NCBI GenBank assembly: GCA_026413225.1
Contig: CM048560.1
Coordinates: forward strand, 10,310,001 to 10,374,000
Reading direction: 5' to 3'
Source of the DNA: Otis tarda
Taxonomy: Eukaryota; Chordata; Aves; Otidiformes; Otididae
Length of the DNA: 64,000 nt
Shown here piece after piece: positions 48,901 through 62,000 of this stretch. How positions within the stretch are numbered: the first letter of the stretch is position 1; every line of letters starts with the position of its first letter. A model generated the notes under the pieces. It saw only the letters and a list, made by a program, of their open reading frames with translations. It did not search any database and was not told where the DNA came from. Made by a program: the position numbers and the translations under genes.

Positions 48901-51900
48901 CTCTCAGCTATCATAGATATTCTAAAATAAGGAGCCTTTTCTGTCTTTTATTTCACAGTAACAAGGAAATAATGAATTTGCCTTTTTGTAGTTCTTTTGA
49001 AAAGCAATTATAATGCTAGTGAGACTATTTAACTTTCTTTTTTCATCTCCTCTCAGCAAATTTCCTCCCAGTCTCTATGCTCCAGAGATCTCAGAATTTC
49101 ATCGAGATGAACTATCCAGGGTTTTTCTTGTGGCTCTGGACCCTCTCATCAACCAGCTTCTTCCCTTTAGCCCTTTCATGGAGCAAGTGTTAAGTGAAAA
49201 GTTAGGTGGGTTTAAAATACAGCTACCACTACTACAGTACTATGTAAGCATCTCTAAGGGGTCAGGATTGATATTTTGACTTTCTGGAACACGAGCAACA
49301 TTCTGTACCAGTTTGCTTGTCTCTAATTCTTTTGTAAGTACTATGATGTAGCCAGTTGCATGCAAACTCAGATGAATTTTATAACAGTTCATGTTGCTGT
49401 TGAATGCATCTTTTCCAAAGTACTCACAATAACGTCAATATTAACCCTATTAACAGAAATCCTGTCAATTCTACTGTTTTGCACCATTTCAATCCACATT
49501 TGTGTTGCAAACTTTCAAAATAGGCTGAAACTTTTCTGCTGTTCTGTTGCTGGGGGAAGATAGCTATTTTTCCTAAATTAGTTATTTTCTATGGAAAGTA
49601 GAATGCTTTGAAACTGAAAAATGATCAGCTTTTTGTCCTTTCTGCCCTGACTAATATGTCTTAATTCGGAGGTAGCTGTGCTGCCTTTTGGAAGATATGG
49701 TATGAGCATCTGTTGCTCCTTTTCCCTTTGTAGCCTGGGCTTACTTCTCTCCCACGTGTGCACTACGGCCTTGTGATTATCCTGATGCACTTAGAACAAA
49801 ACTTTGTGTTTTCAGTGATTGAGGCATCCAGTGCTTTCAAGGAGACTGGAAGCATGAGACATCCAGATTGTAACTCCTTTGCAGCATCTTGCAATGACCA
49901 TTCAGAACTGGCATATTTTAGTTTTTACTTCAAATAGTATTTTGCATTTATTTTTCACTTCACACATAATATTAATGATGAAACATTCCTTTTTTTTTTT
50001 TCTTTCCAGCTGTGTTTGTAAGTAATTTTTGATTGTTTTACTGTGAACTTTTATGTTTCACCAGTTGTTCATTGTTTGTCAGTTGCTTAAAAGCAAGTTT
50101 ATGCACACAATATATTTACTAGGACAACTAGCATCACATCTGAAAAAAAACCAACAACTTTCTACAGGTCTCCCTCCTGAGCAGCAGCTGCCCCAGTGTC
50201 TCGTCCTGATTACCATAATGGACAAGCTGTCCTCTCAGCCTGAAGAAGTGCAAACTCTCTGGAACACAGGGAAAAGGTACCAAAAATATTTTTACTCTAA
50301 TTCTTCACCACAACAATCAGTATATATGGGCAAACAGAGGGGCTCAGTTGCTGGGGTTTCCCTTGCAAACCAATATTAACATTTGTCAGGCTCTACGGAT
50401 TTACATTCTGATGCTGGGTAAAATAACTGTAATGAGTTATTGTCATAGTTTTCAGTCAAAGACAAAGATTCTGTAGCACAGGTGTTGTTTGCAGCATTTG
50501 GGATTTGCGTATCTGTAACCCAACTGTTCTTTTTTTTTTTTTTCCTCTCTTTTTTTTTTTCTTTCACCCTTGCAGCCTGTCTTTGTTTTCAGCTCTCTTC
50601 TTCAGTTTCCAGCAATGTTCTGGTGAGCTTTCTCTCCCTGTTTGTTTGCCAGAGGTGATCAGTACAGGACAGCCAGCAGTTCCCATCACCCTCTATCACT
50701 ATGTCTGTGTCCACCTGTGCTCCTTCATTGCTTCCACACTCCCATCACACTTTCCTCAGCTGGTAAGATTGGTTTTTGCTTAATCATCTCTTCAGCTGCT
50801 GTCATGCATAGGCACTATTTAGAGTGACTTCTTTCTAATGATCTAGCTCTAAAGAGATGCTTGGGTATAAGGTGGTTCTGAGTTCAGTTAGACAACAAAT
50901 GTCACTTGTGGGAAAGGGGAAAATAAAGTTTCATGCAAGTTTTTGAGAACCTTAGTTGTGTTGGAAATTTTTATTCTCTTTGAAAGCAGGGGAGATCAAG
51001 TTATTATAAAAGTTCAGTGCTTTCTTTTATATGGCTTTCAATTTCTACTTAATTTACCTGGTTTCCTTAGTCTATGCTGTGAAGTAATTAAGTGGCATTT
51101 AATATTTAGACTAGATTATATTGTTGTGATTCCAGCTAAGAACATATCATAAAATGGTAATAAGCAAATTTTTCTACTTCAGAGGAGTATTCTGGGCTTT
51201 GATTAATGTTATTGAGTGTTTTAAAAGTTTTTCACATAGACAAAAGAACCTCTAGATAAATGTAAACCTCTGTAAAGTTAAAAGCTGTCACAAAAATTAT
51301 AGCCCTAATTTAGGAGTTTTTTTCTGAATGCTACATTCCTCTTTCAGATAAAATGAGTGTTCCTAAAAGAGGAAAATGTTTTCTTTGGTTTTCCAATAAA
51401 CCTGCCAAATAAGCTTGCAAGAAAATTGTCAATAGATTGGTTTAAAAAAAAAAAATTCATAAAAGTTGCCTTGCTAGGAAGGGATGCACATGATGAAATG
51501 TTTTGAAAAGTGAAGGCTCCTCAGCCCACTGAAATGAATGTACAGGTGAATTCCAAGTATGCAAAACTAAAGCTGTAGCTGCTTGCTTGATGACGTAGCT
51601 GACTACAGAGTATGAAAATGAGTTCTTAAAACATTTTATATTGGGTAAGCTAAAAACCTTTTTAGATTTTATGCTAATTAGTGGAGTAAAAGTAGTAGTA
51701 GGCCTGCAATCTGTTTCTGCGTGAATTTACATACAGGTTTTCTCCTCAGGAGTATGCTCTGCTGGATGCTGTGCTGGGTTCCAGTATGATCACATCTCTG
51801 CTAGCAATGGATGCATGGTGCTTCCTTGCCCGGTAAGATGTTTTTATTACAGGTCAAGCAGGATTTCCACAAATCCAGTTAGTTCTGTTGTTGTACATAA

Positions 51901-54900
51901 TTCCTTGAGAGAGATTTTTTTTTTTTTTTTTACGACAAAATTGCCCCAGAATTGGATTCTTTTCAGATACAGAGCATATTTTGAAAATTAGGAGCAGAAA
52001 TGGCTAAGCCATTTTTTACATTCGTGCAAGTAAGGGGAACATTCCGTTTTGATTATTTAACAGTTATTTTCTAGAATCGTTCTCTCAAATAAATTGTGTC
52101 TGTTCATATCAAGTTTAAATATGTTAGCGGAAATGGCCATCTCTCAGACAAGATTTGTAATATTTAGTCTGTAAAAGAGTAGGAAGTACAGACCCACAAG
52201 CTTCTGTCTTTCCCATTCCAGGTATGGAACAGCTGAACTGTGCGCTCACCACGTTGTTGTGATTGCCCACTTGGTAAGAACCACAGTGATGTTTGCAATT
52301 CATCTCCAGTTTTAACTGTAGTTCTGCTGGCAAACTTTCTAAATGACCAAAGACAGGAATTTCATTTTTTTTTCCAAATGCAATCGAGACTCTTTTAATT
52401 CCTCAAATTGGATTAATAATTAGCAAAAGCAGTACTGTGAAAATACAAAACAATATGTCTAGGTTTCCAGCACGTCCTGAATATTTACAGTGTTACTGCT
52501 GTGATTCCACATAGCAACTCTCGGAACATTCTGTATAGAATCAATTTGCTGAGTGGTGATGTTTTTTTTTCCCTTAATTTAATTGGATGTGTTACCCTTT
52601 TATCCTAATTCAGATAAAGTCTTGGCCCAGTGACTGTTACCAGGTCTCTGCCTTGGGTGTTCTGCTGAGGCGTATGCTCTTCTTGATGGCTCCAGATCAT
52701 CAGGTGAGTATAGCACTAGCATCTTCTGTCTTTGATAGAAGAGATTTGAATCAGTTGGCCTGTGTTAAAATATCCTCTTTCAGTTCTTCAGAAGTGACAA
52801 GATGTTGAGTGCTTGCTTGCTGTGCTTGATATTGTACTTGTCATAGTGGATCCTAATTTGTGCAGATGTGCTCTTTAAAACAAGAAAGGCACATACGCCT
52901 TTCTAAGAGTGCTCTTATTGGGCAGCAGTCTTTTTTTGACTGAGTACGAAAATGGCACATCTCCCAAATGTGCTGAAATTGTATGTCCTGTCATTGCATC
53001 GGTGACTGGTGTTCATGAGTGTTCTCATGTCATCAGATATAAAGTGTAGTATCCTTTCCTGTCAGTGCCTCTCTCTACACCTCGGAGAGGCTAAAGCTCG
53101 TTTTTCTACTTGCTAGGGCCATTGCTTCAAGCAGCTGAAAGAACAAATTGCTTAATCATTTTGATGTCCTATATGTGGCAAGGGAGGTGGCAGTATTAGA
53201 AGGTTTTTATATAAAAAGTTGGGTTGTACTTAAAGGTTTTCTACAATTTTTTAAATGTAATATTTCTAAAACAAACTAGTGCATTTTGTTTTCTTGGCTT
53301 TCTGACAGATTATCAAATTGTCTTGTGGTCTGTTTAGTTCATATTAACTTTTGTTTGCAGGTAGAATTTGCTCATAAGTTTCTTCCAGAAGAAGTGGAGA
53401 ACTTGGCTGTGTGGCAGCACATATCCCTCAAGGCCCTGAATCCTGATCTTAGGAAACGAGTGGCGTGTCAGCTTTGCGTGGCAGGACTCACACAGTGCAG
53501 GCGATGGCTGAATAGCAGGCACGCTTTGGGAGAGCTCCGACCTGTGGTAAAGGAGATGTTGTTCTCTTTGTAAAAATTTGTGAATTCTGGATTTACAAAC
53601 TATAAGGATTCTGTTGCTGTCATCTCGGTTCTCTTTTTCTGTGTCCTGCATAGCTTTTTTTGCATGCCTAACTGGCAAATACGTGAGCAAGAATTCTCAT
53701 TTTATTATTTTCTTCCAGTACACAGCACCATAGGACCGTCCACTCTGAGGGTGATGATAGTGGAGGTCTTGTGGTTTACGAAGTAGTCTAGTTGTTTGCT
53801 CTCTGGGTGAGCAGTTGTATTTTTCTTTAGAATTTCTGATTTATGCTATATCATCCAATTACTTTAAAATTTAAAAGTCCTGTCTTTTAAATTTAGCATC
53901 AAATCTGAAAGATGCTCACTGGTTTCCTTGGCAAAGGAAAGGAGTGTGAGAAACCAGAAACTTCCACATGAAGTACCTGATGCCAGCTTTTGCCTGCCAG
54001 TGCAGCTAATGACTGCAGCACCGTGTGAAACTCAGAAGTAACGGATGCTTTCCTCACTTTGGAAGCTTTGGCCGGTGGCCTGGTGGATTAGCTGTACCAT
54101 ACAGCTGACACAGCAAACTGGGCTTCTTGCCATCCTGTATAATTTCAGATGTTTAATATAAGCCTGGGATTTTGGTTTGTTTCACATGTAGGTTTTTTTG
54201 GTCTTACTCAGACATTTTTTCCTACTAGAATACTGCCCTTTCCGTCCTGCTGGCTGCCTGCAATTTTGCTGGTGACGCTCTGGAGGCTGAACTTCAGGCA
54301 TCTATCCTGGGAGTGCTTGCTCAGTTCTGGACTTTTCTGCAGGCTAAGCAGGTAGGAGAATTTGCTGCTCCAATGATGTCTTTGAGAGGCCGGTGCTGTT
54401 TCATCGTGTGTGTGTTACTAAGTTGTTTTACTTGGATTGAACCATTTCTGTAAAGCTAAATGTAACTCTGCTGCCCATCTGCAGACAGCTGGTTTATGTA
54501 TTTTGCAGGCACGTGCTCTGGGAAGGGAGTTTGAATTTTCCTGAATGTTACATATATGGCACCTTGCTACTCGATCTGTTACTCACTGTCAGATTCACAC
54601 TTGCTTAACAAGAAGTCTGAAATACCTAATTTGGATTTATTCCAGTTAAAAATTTGGTCTATTTTGAATGTTCATTGGAACGTGAACAAAACCCATGATG
54701 ATTTAGGTGGTACGTAGCTTAGCACATGAAAAAGCATAGAGCTAGTAACCTTCCTCCCGTATTTAAGAACAAGGGGGTAAGGCGCTTCCCTCCTGACTGT
54801 ACATCTATTAGTGTCTGCAGTTGCAGTAAGGAAAAAAGGATTGTCATGGTTCATACACTGGATTAAAAAATAAAGTTTGAGAGTGGGGCTGAAGAGGAGC

Positions 54901-57895
54901 CACCAATGTGCCCCTTCAGGGGTCTCTTCCAACCTCAGCCATTCTGTGAAGGCATTTGGCAACTGACAAATTAAATGAAACAGTTCAGATTACCTTCAGC
55001 TGCTTGTATTAGTGAGTGGAGGAAGGAGAATGACAGCTAAGAAATAGTCTGAATAAAAATCAGAGAAGACTCTTGTAAAAGATGACTACCTGGAAATATT
55101 GGTATTTTAATATTTTTTTTTCTGCTGCTACGATGTGTTGTTTTATGTGTGTGAAGTTAGGCTAAGAATTTTAAATTCTTTAAGTAGTTATTCCGTAAGC
55201 TAGAATGCAATGTTACTAGTATCTTGTCATCTGTTGAAGGTCTCAGCTGAGCCATGTCTCCAGCAGACACTGTGTTTGTTACTTCGCCTTTTGGAATTTT
55301 TCATCCAAGCATTAGATGCTCAGCTGATTACTCAGGTAAAAAAAAACAAAACAGAACAAAACCTTCTTACAAATAACTTAATTCACAAAAACCAAGTTGT
55401 GATTTACTGAAAACTGAAGAACAATTTTCACCTGTAATCTGTTTGATGGAGCTTCGCTGGGGTTTCTTTTCTGCAGGTATTTGCACTGCAGTCTTCCCTT
55501 TTCCAGTTGGATCCCCCAGATCATGTTCGTCTAGCGATGGTGGATTTTCTCTCTTCTATGGGAAAGGTGTTTATACCACAAGAAGCGCAGGTAAATATAA
55601 TTGTGGCCTTATTTAGACAATCTTCAGTCTTTTGATGGAAAATACATGCTATTTATTTAAATATAAAGGATCAAGTTCATCAAATACATACAGGAATGCC
55701 ACGACATAATAATGTTGGAGACTTATTAATGGTCTATGGCAGTTTTATTTTTCATCACAACAGCTGAGTGCATGTAAGATGCTTGGCTTATTCATGTGCT
55801 TGTTGCTTCTCAGTAGTTAGAAAGGACTGACACTTGAACCTCCAAGAAGAAAGAATGTCACCTCCCTTACAGTGTTGGTTTTTTTTTTTTTTTGCCAGAC
55901 AGGCAGTAGCACTCATATTTCACAAACCTGTCCCATGACCTTAGAGTAATTCTTTAATAATAAATCATGCTGGTAAGATACACACAATTAACTCTTTGGA
56001 ACTGACAGATAATTTTCTCTTTCAGAGGCAAGTTGTACCCCAGTTGTCATGTTTGTTTGCTTCTCTGTTAGCTGACCAGACCTGGCTGATTCATCAGCAC
56101 GCACTGGAGGCATTCACACATTTTGCAGAGGTAAGCGCAGCAGAAGTCTGGATGTGCATGTATTTGGCTCTGTTAACTTTTATTGTGCAGAAATTCTTCT
56201 CTCTTAAATGTTTGCTGCTCTTCACTGACCAATTTGTATCTTAGCATCTGTAAAACTATTGCATGTCAAAAGTAATGAGGGCTAGTGCAGTTGTAAGTGA
56301 TTTCAGGAATGGAAGTGAAGGAAGACATTGTTTTCTTAGACTGGTTGCAACAGGGAAGAGACTGTCAGAAGCATTTTTTACTTTGTCTAATCCTTTGTTA
56401 ATATGAACGTACTAAACAACTCTTACTCAACACTTCCAACAGGAAACAAGCCATGAAGATGTTGTTCCTCAGTGCCTTAATTCTGAAGAAACTAAGAACA
56501 AAGTTGTTCGTTTTCTGGCTAAGGTATGTCTGCTGAACCATTTCACTGCCTTCTTAGTTGATGTTGTACACATCCATTATAAGAAGTACATGGTCTATGT
56601 CTACACCTGCATCATCTGCATGGTGATTAAATAAGTTTAAAATAAATTGTTGTGTTAACTGGAATGTGGTTGAACTTTTCTACTTGCTTTAATCAGCAGA
56701 ATTAACAACTGCCACTCCTATGCATGCTGCTCTTCCAGTACTTGCCAACTTTGATTTAGATACTTCGCTTTTCCCTCATTAAACAAAAAAAAAAATTAAA
56801 TTGCACAGTAGTTGTTGTAAGCAGGAAAGTTATCTATTAAGGAGACAAGGATTTCATTCAGTTTGCGGGATTTCCTTCCCTGTTTCTCTCGTATCAGCTT
56901 CTGAAAGGTGAACAAACATGTATGAAACATCTCAGTCCTTCCTGCATGCTAGAAACAATTCTCTTAAGAGCAGATGGCTATTCATGCAAAGCATAGACAA
57001 TGGGAAAGAGGGGGTGGTTATCATGCTGTAATCTAAGGCAGGACTATCTGGATGAGCAGTCTTTGACAAGCAGATAATTAGCAAAAGAATTGATGGCTGC
57101 CAGTGATGCTACACCATAGCTGTAGATAATTTCCATCTCCTGCTCAGTAAAGCATGTGAAAAACTAGATTCACTTTGAACTGCACGTTAGGATCTCTCCC
57201 TCCCCTTTGTTCTGGCCTATAAATCGAGCATCTGAAGGCTGGTAATGCCACCTTGGTTTAGTTACCTCTCCTGTGGCTTTCTCCCTAGACGAGGCAAGTA
57301 GAAGAGACAACAGAAGCACGAACAGAACGCATGAAACAAGAAAGGATTACCTGCAGTGCACAGTTTCTGAAAATGGCTGGAGAACTGGAGTCAACAGGAG
57401 AGGTACGTGCACTTCTTTAAACTATCTGGGCTCTATTGTCAATTTCTGTCAGTTCTGGAAGTCTCTTAAAGAGGTTCAGGGTGGTCTTGCTGCCCTCCAT
57501 GTTCTAAAAAAAAAAAGGTCGTGTGCACTGCTGGCCCTTAATATTTCATGTGAATGCTTAGTAGGGCCTGCCAGCCAGCACTAACTCTTACAAGGCAAGG
57601 GAATCTCTTGCAGCTCTTCTCCACTGAAGGGTTCTCTTGCATTTGCATGAAGACTGATCACTCACGTAGAGCATTATAAATGATGTCTCATGTTTGTTTA
57701 AATCTGCAGCCTCTGGCAAAAAGAGCATGTCACCCGCCCTCGGAGGAGCAGTATAAGTCAGCAGTAGGCACGATGGAGGGAGCAGTGGAGGCTGTGAAGC
57801 TGCTCCTCCAGAAAGGGTCGCCCCCTGCTTGGCTCACAGTGAAACTGGAGGCTCTACATGCAGCTATAACCATCCTCAGAGACAGTGTACGGTAA
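39962..57895 (+). CDS. FIRRM: FIRRM (C1orf112), FIGNL1-interacting regulator of recombination
   Basis: Partner of the AAA ATPase FIGNL1; the complex controls RAD51 filaments during crossover and interstrand-crosslink repair; nuclear, helical-repeat protein. Coding exons: 39962-40091, 40587-40613, 41313-41401, 42574-42678, 43260-43400, 44411-44573, 44935-45019, 45586-45724, 46267-46347, 47346-47410, 49057-49205, 50168-50276, 50576-50762, 51750-51832, 52222-52273, 52614-52703, 53361-53546, 54229-54351, 55240-55335, 55477-55590, 56026-56130, 56443-56523, 57289-57402, 57710-57895. All phases match and give 899 residues (human 853). Conserved blocks include LHANTWKFIIKQSLKHHSLL, CRFFANSL, KFPPSLYAPEIS, FQQCSGELSLPV, MITSLLAMDAWCFLARYGTA and NSEETKNKVV. 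The start has a GCCGCCATGT context. The exon 1 donor (G/gtggct) is weak, so that edge is least certain; intron 4 uses a GC donor. Confidence 0.93.
40587..40613 (+). CDS. FIRRM: FIRRM exon 2: 27-bp microexon
   Basis: Bounded by an AAG acceptor and an ATTC/gtaagt donor; encodes ESEDWTEHI and the first base of an arginine codon, aligned with human DSESWDQHV. Phase 1 on both sides fits exons 1 and 3. Confidence 0.75.
42679..43259 (+). other. FIRRM: FIRRM intron 4, non-canonical GC-AG intron
   Basis: The donor reads CTACAG/gcaagt, a C in place of T at position +2 but otherwise a perfect match to the U1 consensus; the acceptor is TGCTTTAAG. Protein continuity NLLQ to TMVQLL matches the human protein, so the junction is well supported. 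The intron itself shows nothing else. Confidence 0.85.
45805..45872 (+). repeat. T-rich low-complexity tract in FIRRM intron 8
   Basis: A (GTTTTT)n-like stretch of T with interspersed G, a simple low-complexity run that may be the tail of an inserted element. Confidence 0.7.
47142..47163. repeat. (TA)n microsatellite in FIRRM intron 9
   Basis: Alternating T and A followed by TGTATG; ordinary simple repeat. Confidence 0.85.
47411..49056 (+). other. FIRRM: FIRRM intron 10
   Basis: A 1.6-kb intron with consensus ends (ATACAG/gtaagt and TCTCAG). It is AT-rich and holds no recognised element. Confidence 0.65.
54890..54952 (+). mobile_element. CR1 3'-end remnant in FIRRM intron 18
   Basis: The block GGTCTCTTCCAACCTCAGCC followed by ATTCTGTGAAG resembles the CR1 3' terminus; the rest has decayed. 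Limits are approximate. Confidence 0.45.
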
Positions 57896-57918
57896 GGTGC
57901 TCAGCAGGTTTTAGAGAC

Positions 57919-57924
57919 AATAAA
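57919..57924 (+). terminator. FIRRM: FIRRM proximal poly(A) signal
   Basis: AATAAA only 24 bp after the stop. It would give an extremely short 3'UTR; further hexamers lie at 58537-58542 and 58550-58555. Confidence 0.4.
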
Positions 57925-58536
57925 ACAGCGCAGCTCCCTGTTCTGAGGGAAGAGATGCCTTTGTACGATGATTGCTGGAGAATAAAAAAACTTGTGTCAC
58001 AGGGTAGTGCTCTTCTGTACTGCTAGGTCTCAGTTAATGTGCCAAAATGAACTTGAGGTCTCAGATGCTGCCCATCTTTCATAATAACTGGCTGGAAGGA
58101 CATTTTAATGGACACTACTGTGCATCTGAGCTGTCATTTTTGTATATTGCCAATGTATATAGCTTGTTCTTCTGAGCTACTGTATGGTGACAAACATTTC
58201 ACAAGGTTGTATTTTGAATACTAAGATGTTTGAATCTGTCATAAAAGTAACAGTTTCTTTTGTTCCTGTCATGTACAAATGAGTAGGCAGTAGGTGTTTT
58301 AATCTTAATTTTAAAATACACTCAAGAACAACAATTTAAGTTTCTCTACTGTTCTCTGAGCATACCTCTGCTGCTGGTTCCACTCTGTACTAGGGTGATC
58401 TTTTAAAAATAATCTTCACTGGTCAGAGTTAAGAGCAGAAAGAATGCCGTGCTTACGCAGTTTGTGTTCAGTGGTCCTTCACTGCACAGTTCCTAGCACC
58501 TCTTGTGCCATCCACTGACAGAACTTTATAAACAGA

Positions 58537-58555
58537 AATAAATAAGTTGAATAAA
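58537..58555 (+). terminator. FIRRM: FIRRM distal poly(A) signals (two AATAAA)
   Basis: Two AATAAA hexamers (58537-58542 and 58550-58555) in AT-rich DNA about 650 bp beyond the stop. Cleavage near 58570-58580 would leave about 80-100 bp before the SCYL3 3' end arriving from the other strand. Confidence 0.55.
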
Positions 58556-58673
58556 CTATATATTCATCTTAAAATAATCTTTTAGCTAACAAGTTAAAAG
58601 GGTTTTACTTTTCTGAAAAAAAAAATTAAAAAAAAGAAAGGCACATTAACCAAGGAACTCACTGTGACTTTCA

Positions 58674-58679
58674 TTTATT
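58674..58679 (-). terminator. SCYL3: SCYL3 poly(A) signal (AATAAA on minus strand)
   Basis: A minus-strand AATAAA about 360 bp after the SCYL3 stop; cleavage is expected near 58655. Confidence 0.6.
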
Positions 58680-59035
58680 GTCATCAGTTTTTCAGAGCAG
58701 AGATGAGTTCCAGGACAATCACTTAAACCACTCTTGGCCTCCAGCAGCACATCCACACCTGTCACGCTGTTCCACTTTCTGGTAGCAGTGGCATGCACCA
58801 CAGCTGGGCATATTGCTTGAGTGCAGGCCTCACCCCTGCAGTTTTTGGCACAGACGGGAAAGGAGCATCCATTGCAAGAGATCAGGCCCCACGGGATCCT
58901 GCTGGCTGGTGCAGCAAGTGCCTGCCTTCTGGCAAAAGCAGTGCTGAGGTACCATCCATTGTATTGGGGAAGCAGCAACTTCTCTTACAGAATCCAACAC
59001 ACCATAAATTGCCTTTGTCTCTTTCAGTCATCCCA

Positions 59036-62000
59036 TTACCAGTTAGTATCATCTTCCCAGTTCAACTCCTCCTCTTCACCCCAGCCTGCACCTTCTGCCT
59101 AGAATAACATACAATTATGAACATTAAGGCATGTGTAGCATACTTCTGTAAGGAAGTTAAGGAAAACACCGTTAAGGAAACACCTTGAAGACAAAGAGCA
59201 AACTAACAGGGACATTCTTGTATTTTTTTTTCCCTAAAACTAAAGCAAGAACTGCTTGTACCAAAGCTACTTTCCATTAAGAACAGGATGCTATAAAATA
59301 CATTATTTTCCCCCTAGGAAACAGCTGTTGTCCCCCTGTATTCTAACACTATGACTTTGGTCTCATCTGTCCACTGGCACAGCTCTTTCACTGCATTACA
59401 GCGAGTGCCTCCCCCCAAAGCGGGGTTGATACCACAGCAGTGCTTCAGTCACACAACAGACGCTGTGCCATTTTTCAAATGTGGTAAACAACTTCAGTTT
59501 ACATCCAAGGCCCCTCTCCCCATGCTACCTTCCACCCCTGTGGTACCTCTCTTGAGGCTTAATTAGCAAAACAACTTGACATCAACACCTATTCCCTAAC
59601 GGTGTTATGGGTTCAGCTGGCAGTGTTGGGAATGCTACCTCCTCTCCTAGGAAACAGAAGCTGTCTCTGTGATGGGGCTAGAGGGATTTACCTGTTTACT
59701 TAAAAATGCAGTTTTGTAACCCCCTGGTCCTCTGAAATGGAGAAATGTCTCAGCTATTCCGTTATGAAAACGAGGCACCTGAAAAACTTCTCTGTCATCC
59801 AGAGGTTCTGGTTTCCTGGACCTTTATTTATGATCCTATTGGGTTTTCCTAGAAAAGCCAGGAGCCACACTAAGCCCTGAGCATCCTCTGTGCTAGAAAG
59901 CCCCTCTGGCTTGTGCTTAGCGCCGTGCCTGTTCAGAGAGGACCCAGCCTTATTTTACCTGTCTGACAAACCAGTACTCTCCCTAACATAGTGTAGGGTC
60001 CTTGCATCCGGGATACAGCAGCACAAATTAAAAGCAAGAGTTAAACCTCCTTAGTCAGTGCCTTTAGTAGCATACAAATTAAGTCCATCCCCTTATTGTT
60101 TCTTAACACAGCTCTCTTGCTGCTGCAGTAACAGCCCACTGAATTACCTGGTGCCTGACAGGATGCATCATTCAGAGCTCAGCATCTTGTATTCACAGGT
60201 AAAGACTCAACGGGACAGTTGTATGTTGCTGATACTCCCCCAGGTGATCCACCACTGGATTAAGGATCCAGCTGGTGCTACTACAGTGTGTTGTGCTATG
60301 CACATGCTTTAGGATTCTCTCAAGTGTGCAGACATTTAAACCCCACTGCCTATAGTCTCTTACCTCAATAATATCAGCTGCTGCAAATTTGGAGGAAAAC
60401 AGCATGTTTTGGGAGGCATCTCCTCTGCTGGATACTGCACCAGAGTGACTGGGAACAACCACTTCTGTCCTCACTTCAGGTAAAATCAAGATAGCTGAAG
60501 AAGGTTTAATGTCTGGGATCATGTCAGCAAACCAGTCCAGCTCAGGGTCTTGCACAGGTTTCCTCTTCACTTTGATCGTGAATTCTTCTCCTAGGCCAGT
60601 CTCCAATGAAGACTTCAACCTTTCCTGAAAGGTGGTTTTTGGCAGCACAGTTTCTCCCAGTTGTTCCTGGTGGTCCCACTTGTCACTGCTCCAGCTGTTC
60701 CTGGGGCAGGATTTTGTGGTGGGACTCAGTCTGAGGCTTTTGAATTCTTTGCTCAGTTGATGGGTACCTGGCAGGGGCCTCGGTGTTTCAACGGCATCAG
60801 CTTGTATCACAGTGGGGCAGTTTCCTGAGGACAGTTCAGGACTGGGGCTGCTGGGCTCAAAGTCATCCCAAGGCTTCTCATCTACATCATGTTCAGCAAA
60901 ATAAGGTCCCACACTACCCCGCAGCTCTTGGGGCTTAATTTGAATGTTCACAGTTTTCTCAGTGTCTGTCTCCTCTGGCTCACTCCAGTCTGGCCACTCC
61001 TCTGCTGGCTTTTCAGAGGTAGTCAAAGAGCTCCTGCTGCTCCCAAGCATATTAATGCTTCCAGGAATTCCGTTCAGGGGGGACTGAGTGTCTTGCTCAT
61101 CTGTGGAAGACAAAGGTGTTACATATTCATTTCAAGAGAGCAGGTGTAGAGACAGAGTTGTGCCTAAAACTCCTTGATGTCACAGGTAGCACCTGGCATG
61201 GAAATAAGCCGGCAATGCTGATTGGAAAGAGGCTTCAGTGCAAGGGAGGGGTACTAATGTCAAAGCCCTGGGGCAACAAAAAGTTGACTGCTGATAAGCA
61301 ATAGGTGACTGAAAAAAGGCCATGAGAGTAAACAGAGTCAGCTTCTGAGGCCAAAGAATGAGCTGACCTATATATCTAGTGCATCTGATCTGCCAAGCTG
61401 TGGGAGGGGTGAAAAGGAGAGCCAAGAACCTGCCATAAGGAAACAGAAAGGTGGGCCGGCCAGCTGTCTGTGTACATCAGATTCCCAAATAACTGTTCTC
61501 TTGGAAGTCAAGAGTTGCACTCTCGTTCCTTCACCGTTACCTTCCTTGGTTCACTGTATCTCTTTCAGATCAGCACATGGGGAAAATGAACCTCTTCTCA
61601 AGCAACATTTCATTTGTAGGACACTTGATTTCTAAAAAGGAAGAGCTAGGGTACAGTTTCACCTGTCTTTAAAGTCAGTGGATTGTCCTGTCGCGCAGAA
61701 AGCTTCTTGACAGGTACATTTCCAGCGATGGGGAACACGCTAGAATTGTTCTTCAAGGGCTGCGAGGTTTGATTTCTCTGATTGCTTATGACATGACTGG
61801 GGGAGTCTGCAGGGATAAAAAAAGAGGACACCAGGTCCACAAGGTGTGTTGTCAGTCTTAGTTGAAATAGCCCACAGCACTGAAACATTCTTGTTTACAA
61901 CACCCACAAGCAATACTGAATGAAGATTGGTGCAGCAATGCAACAGCTGCACCTCTTGAGCTGTACACAACGCAATACTCCTCTGTTCCTGCCATCTGCA

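Noticed and set aside
50525-50575. Long T/C tract considered as a separate repeat element
   Set aside because: It directly precedes FIRRM exon 13 and is best explained as an extended polypyrimidine tract of that acceptor.
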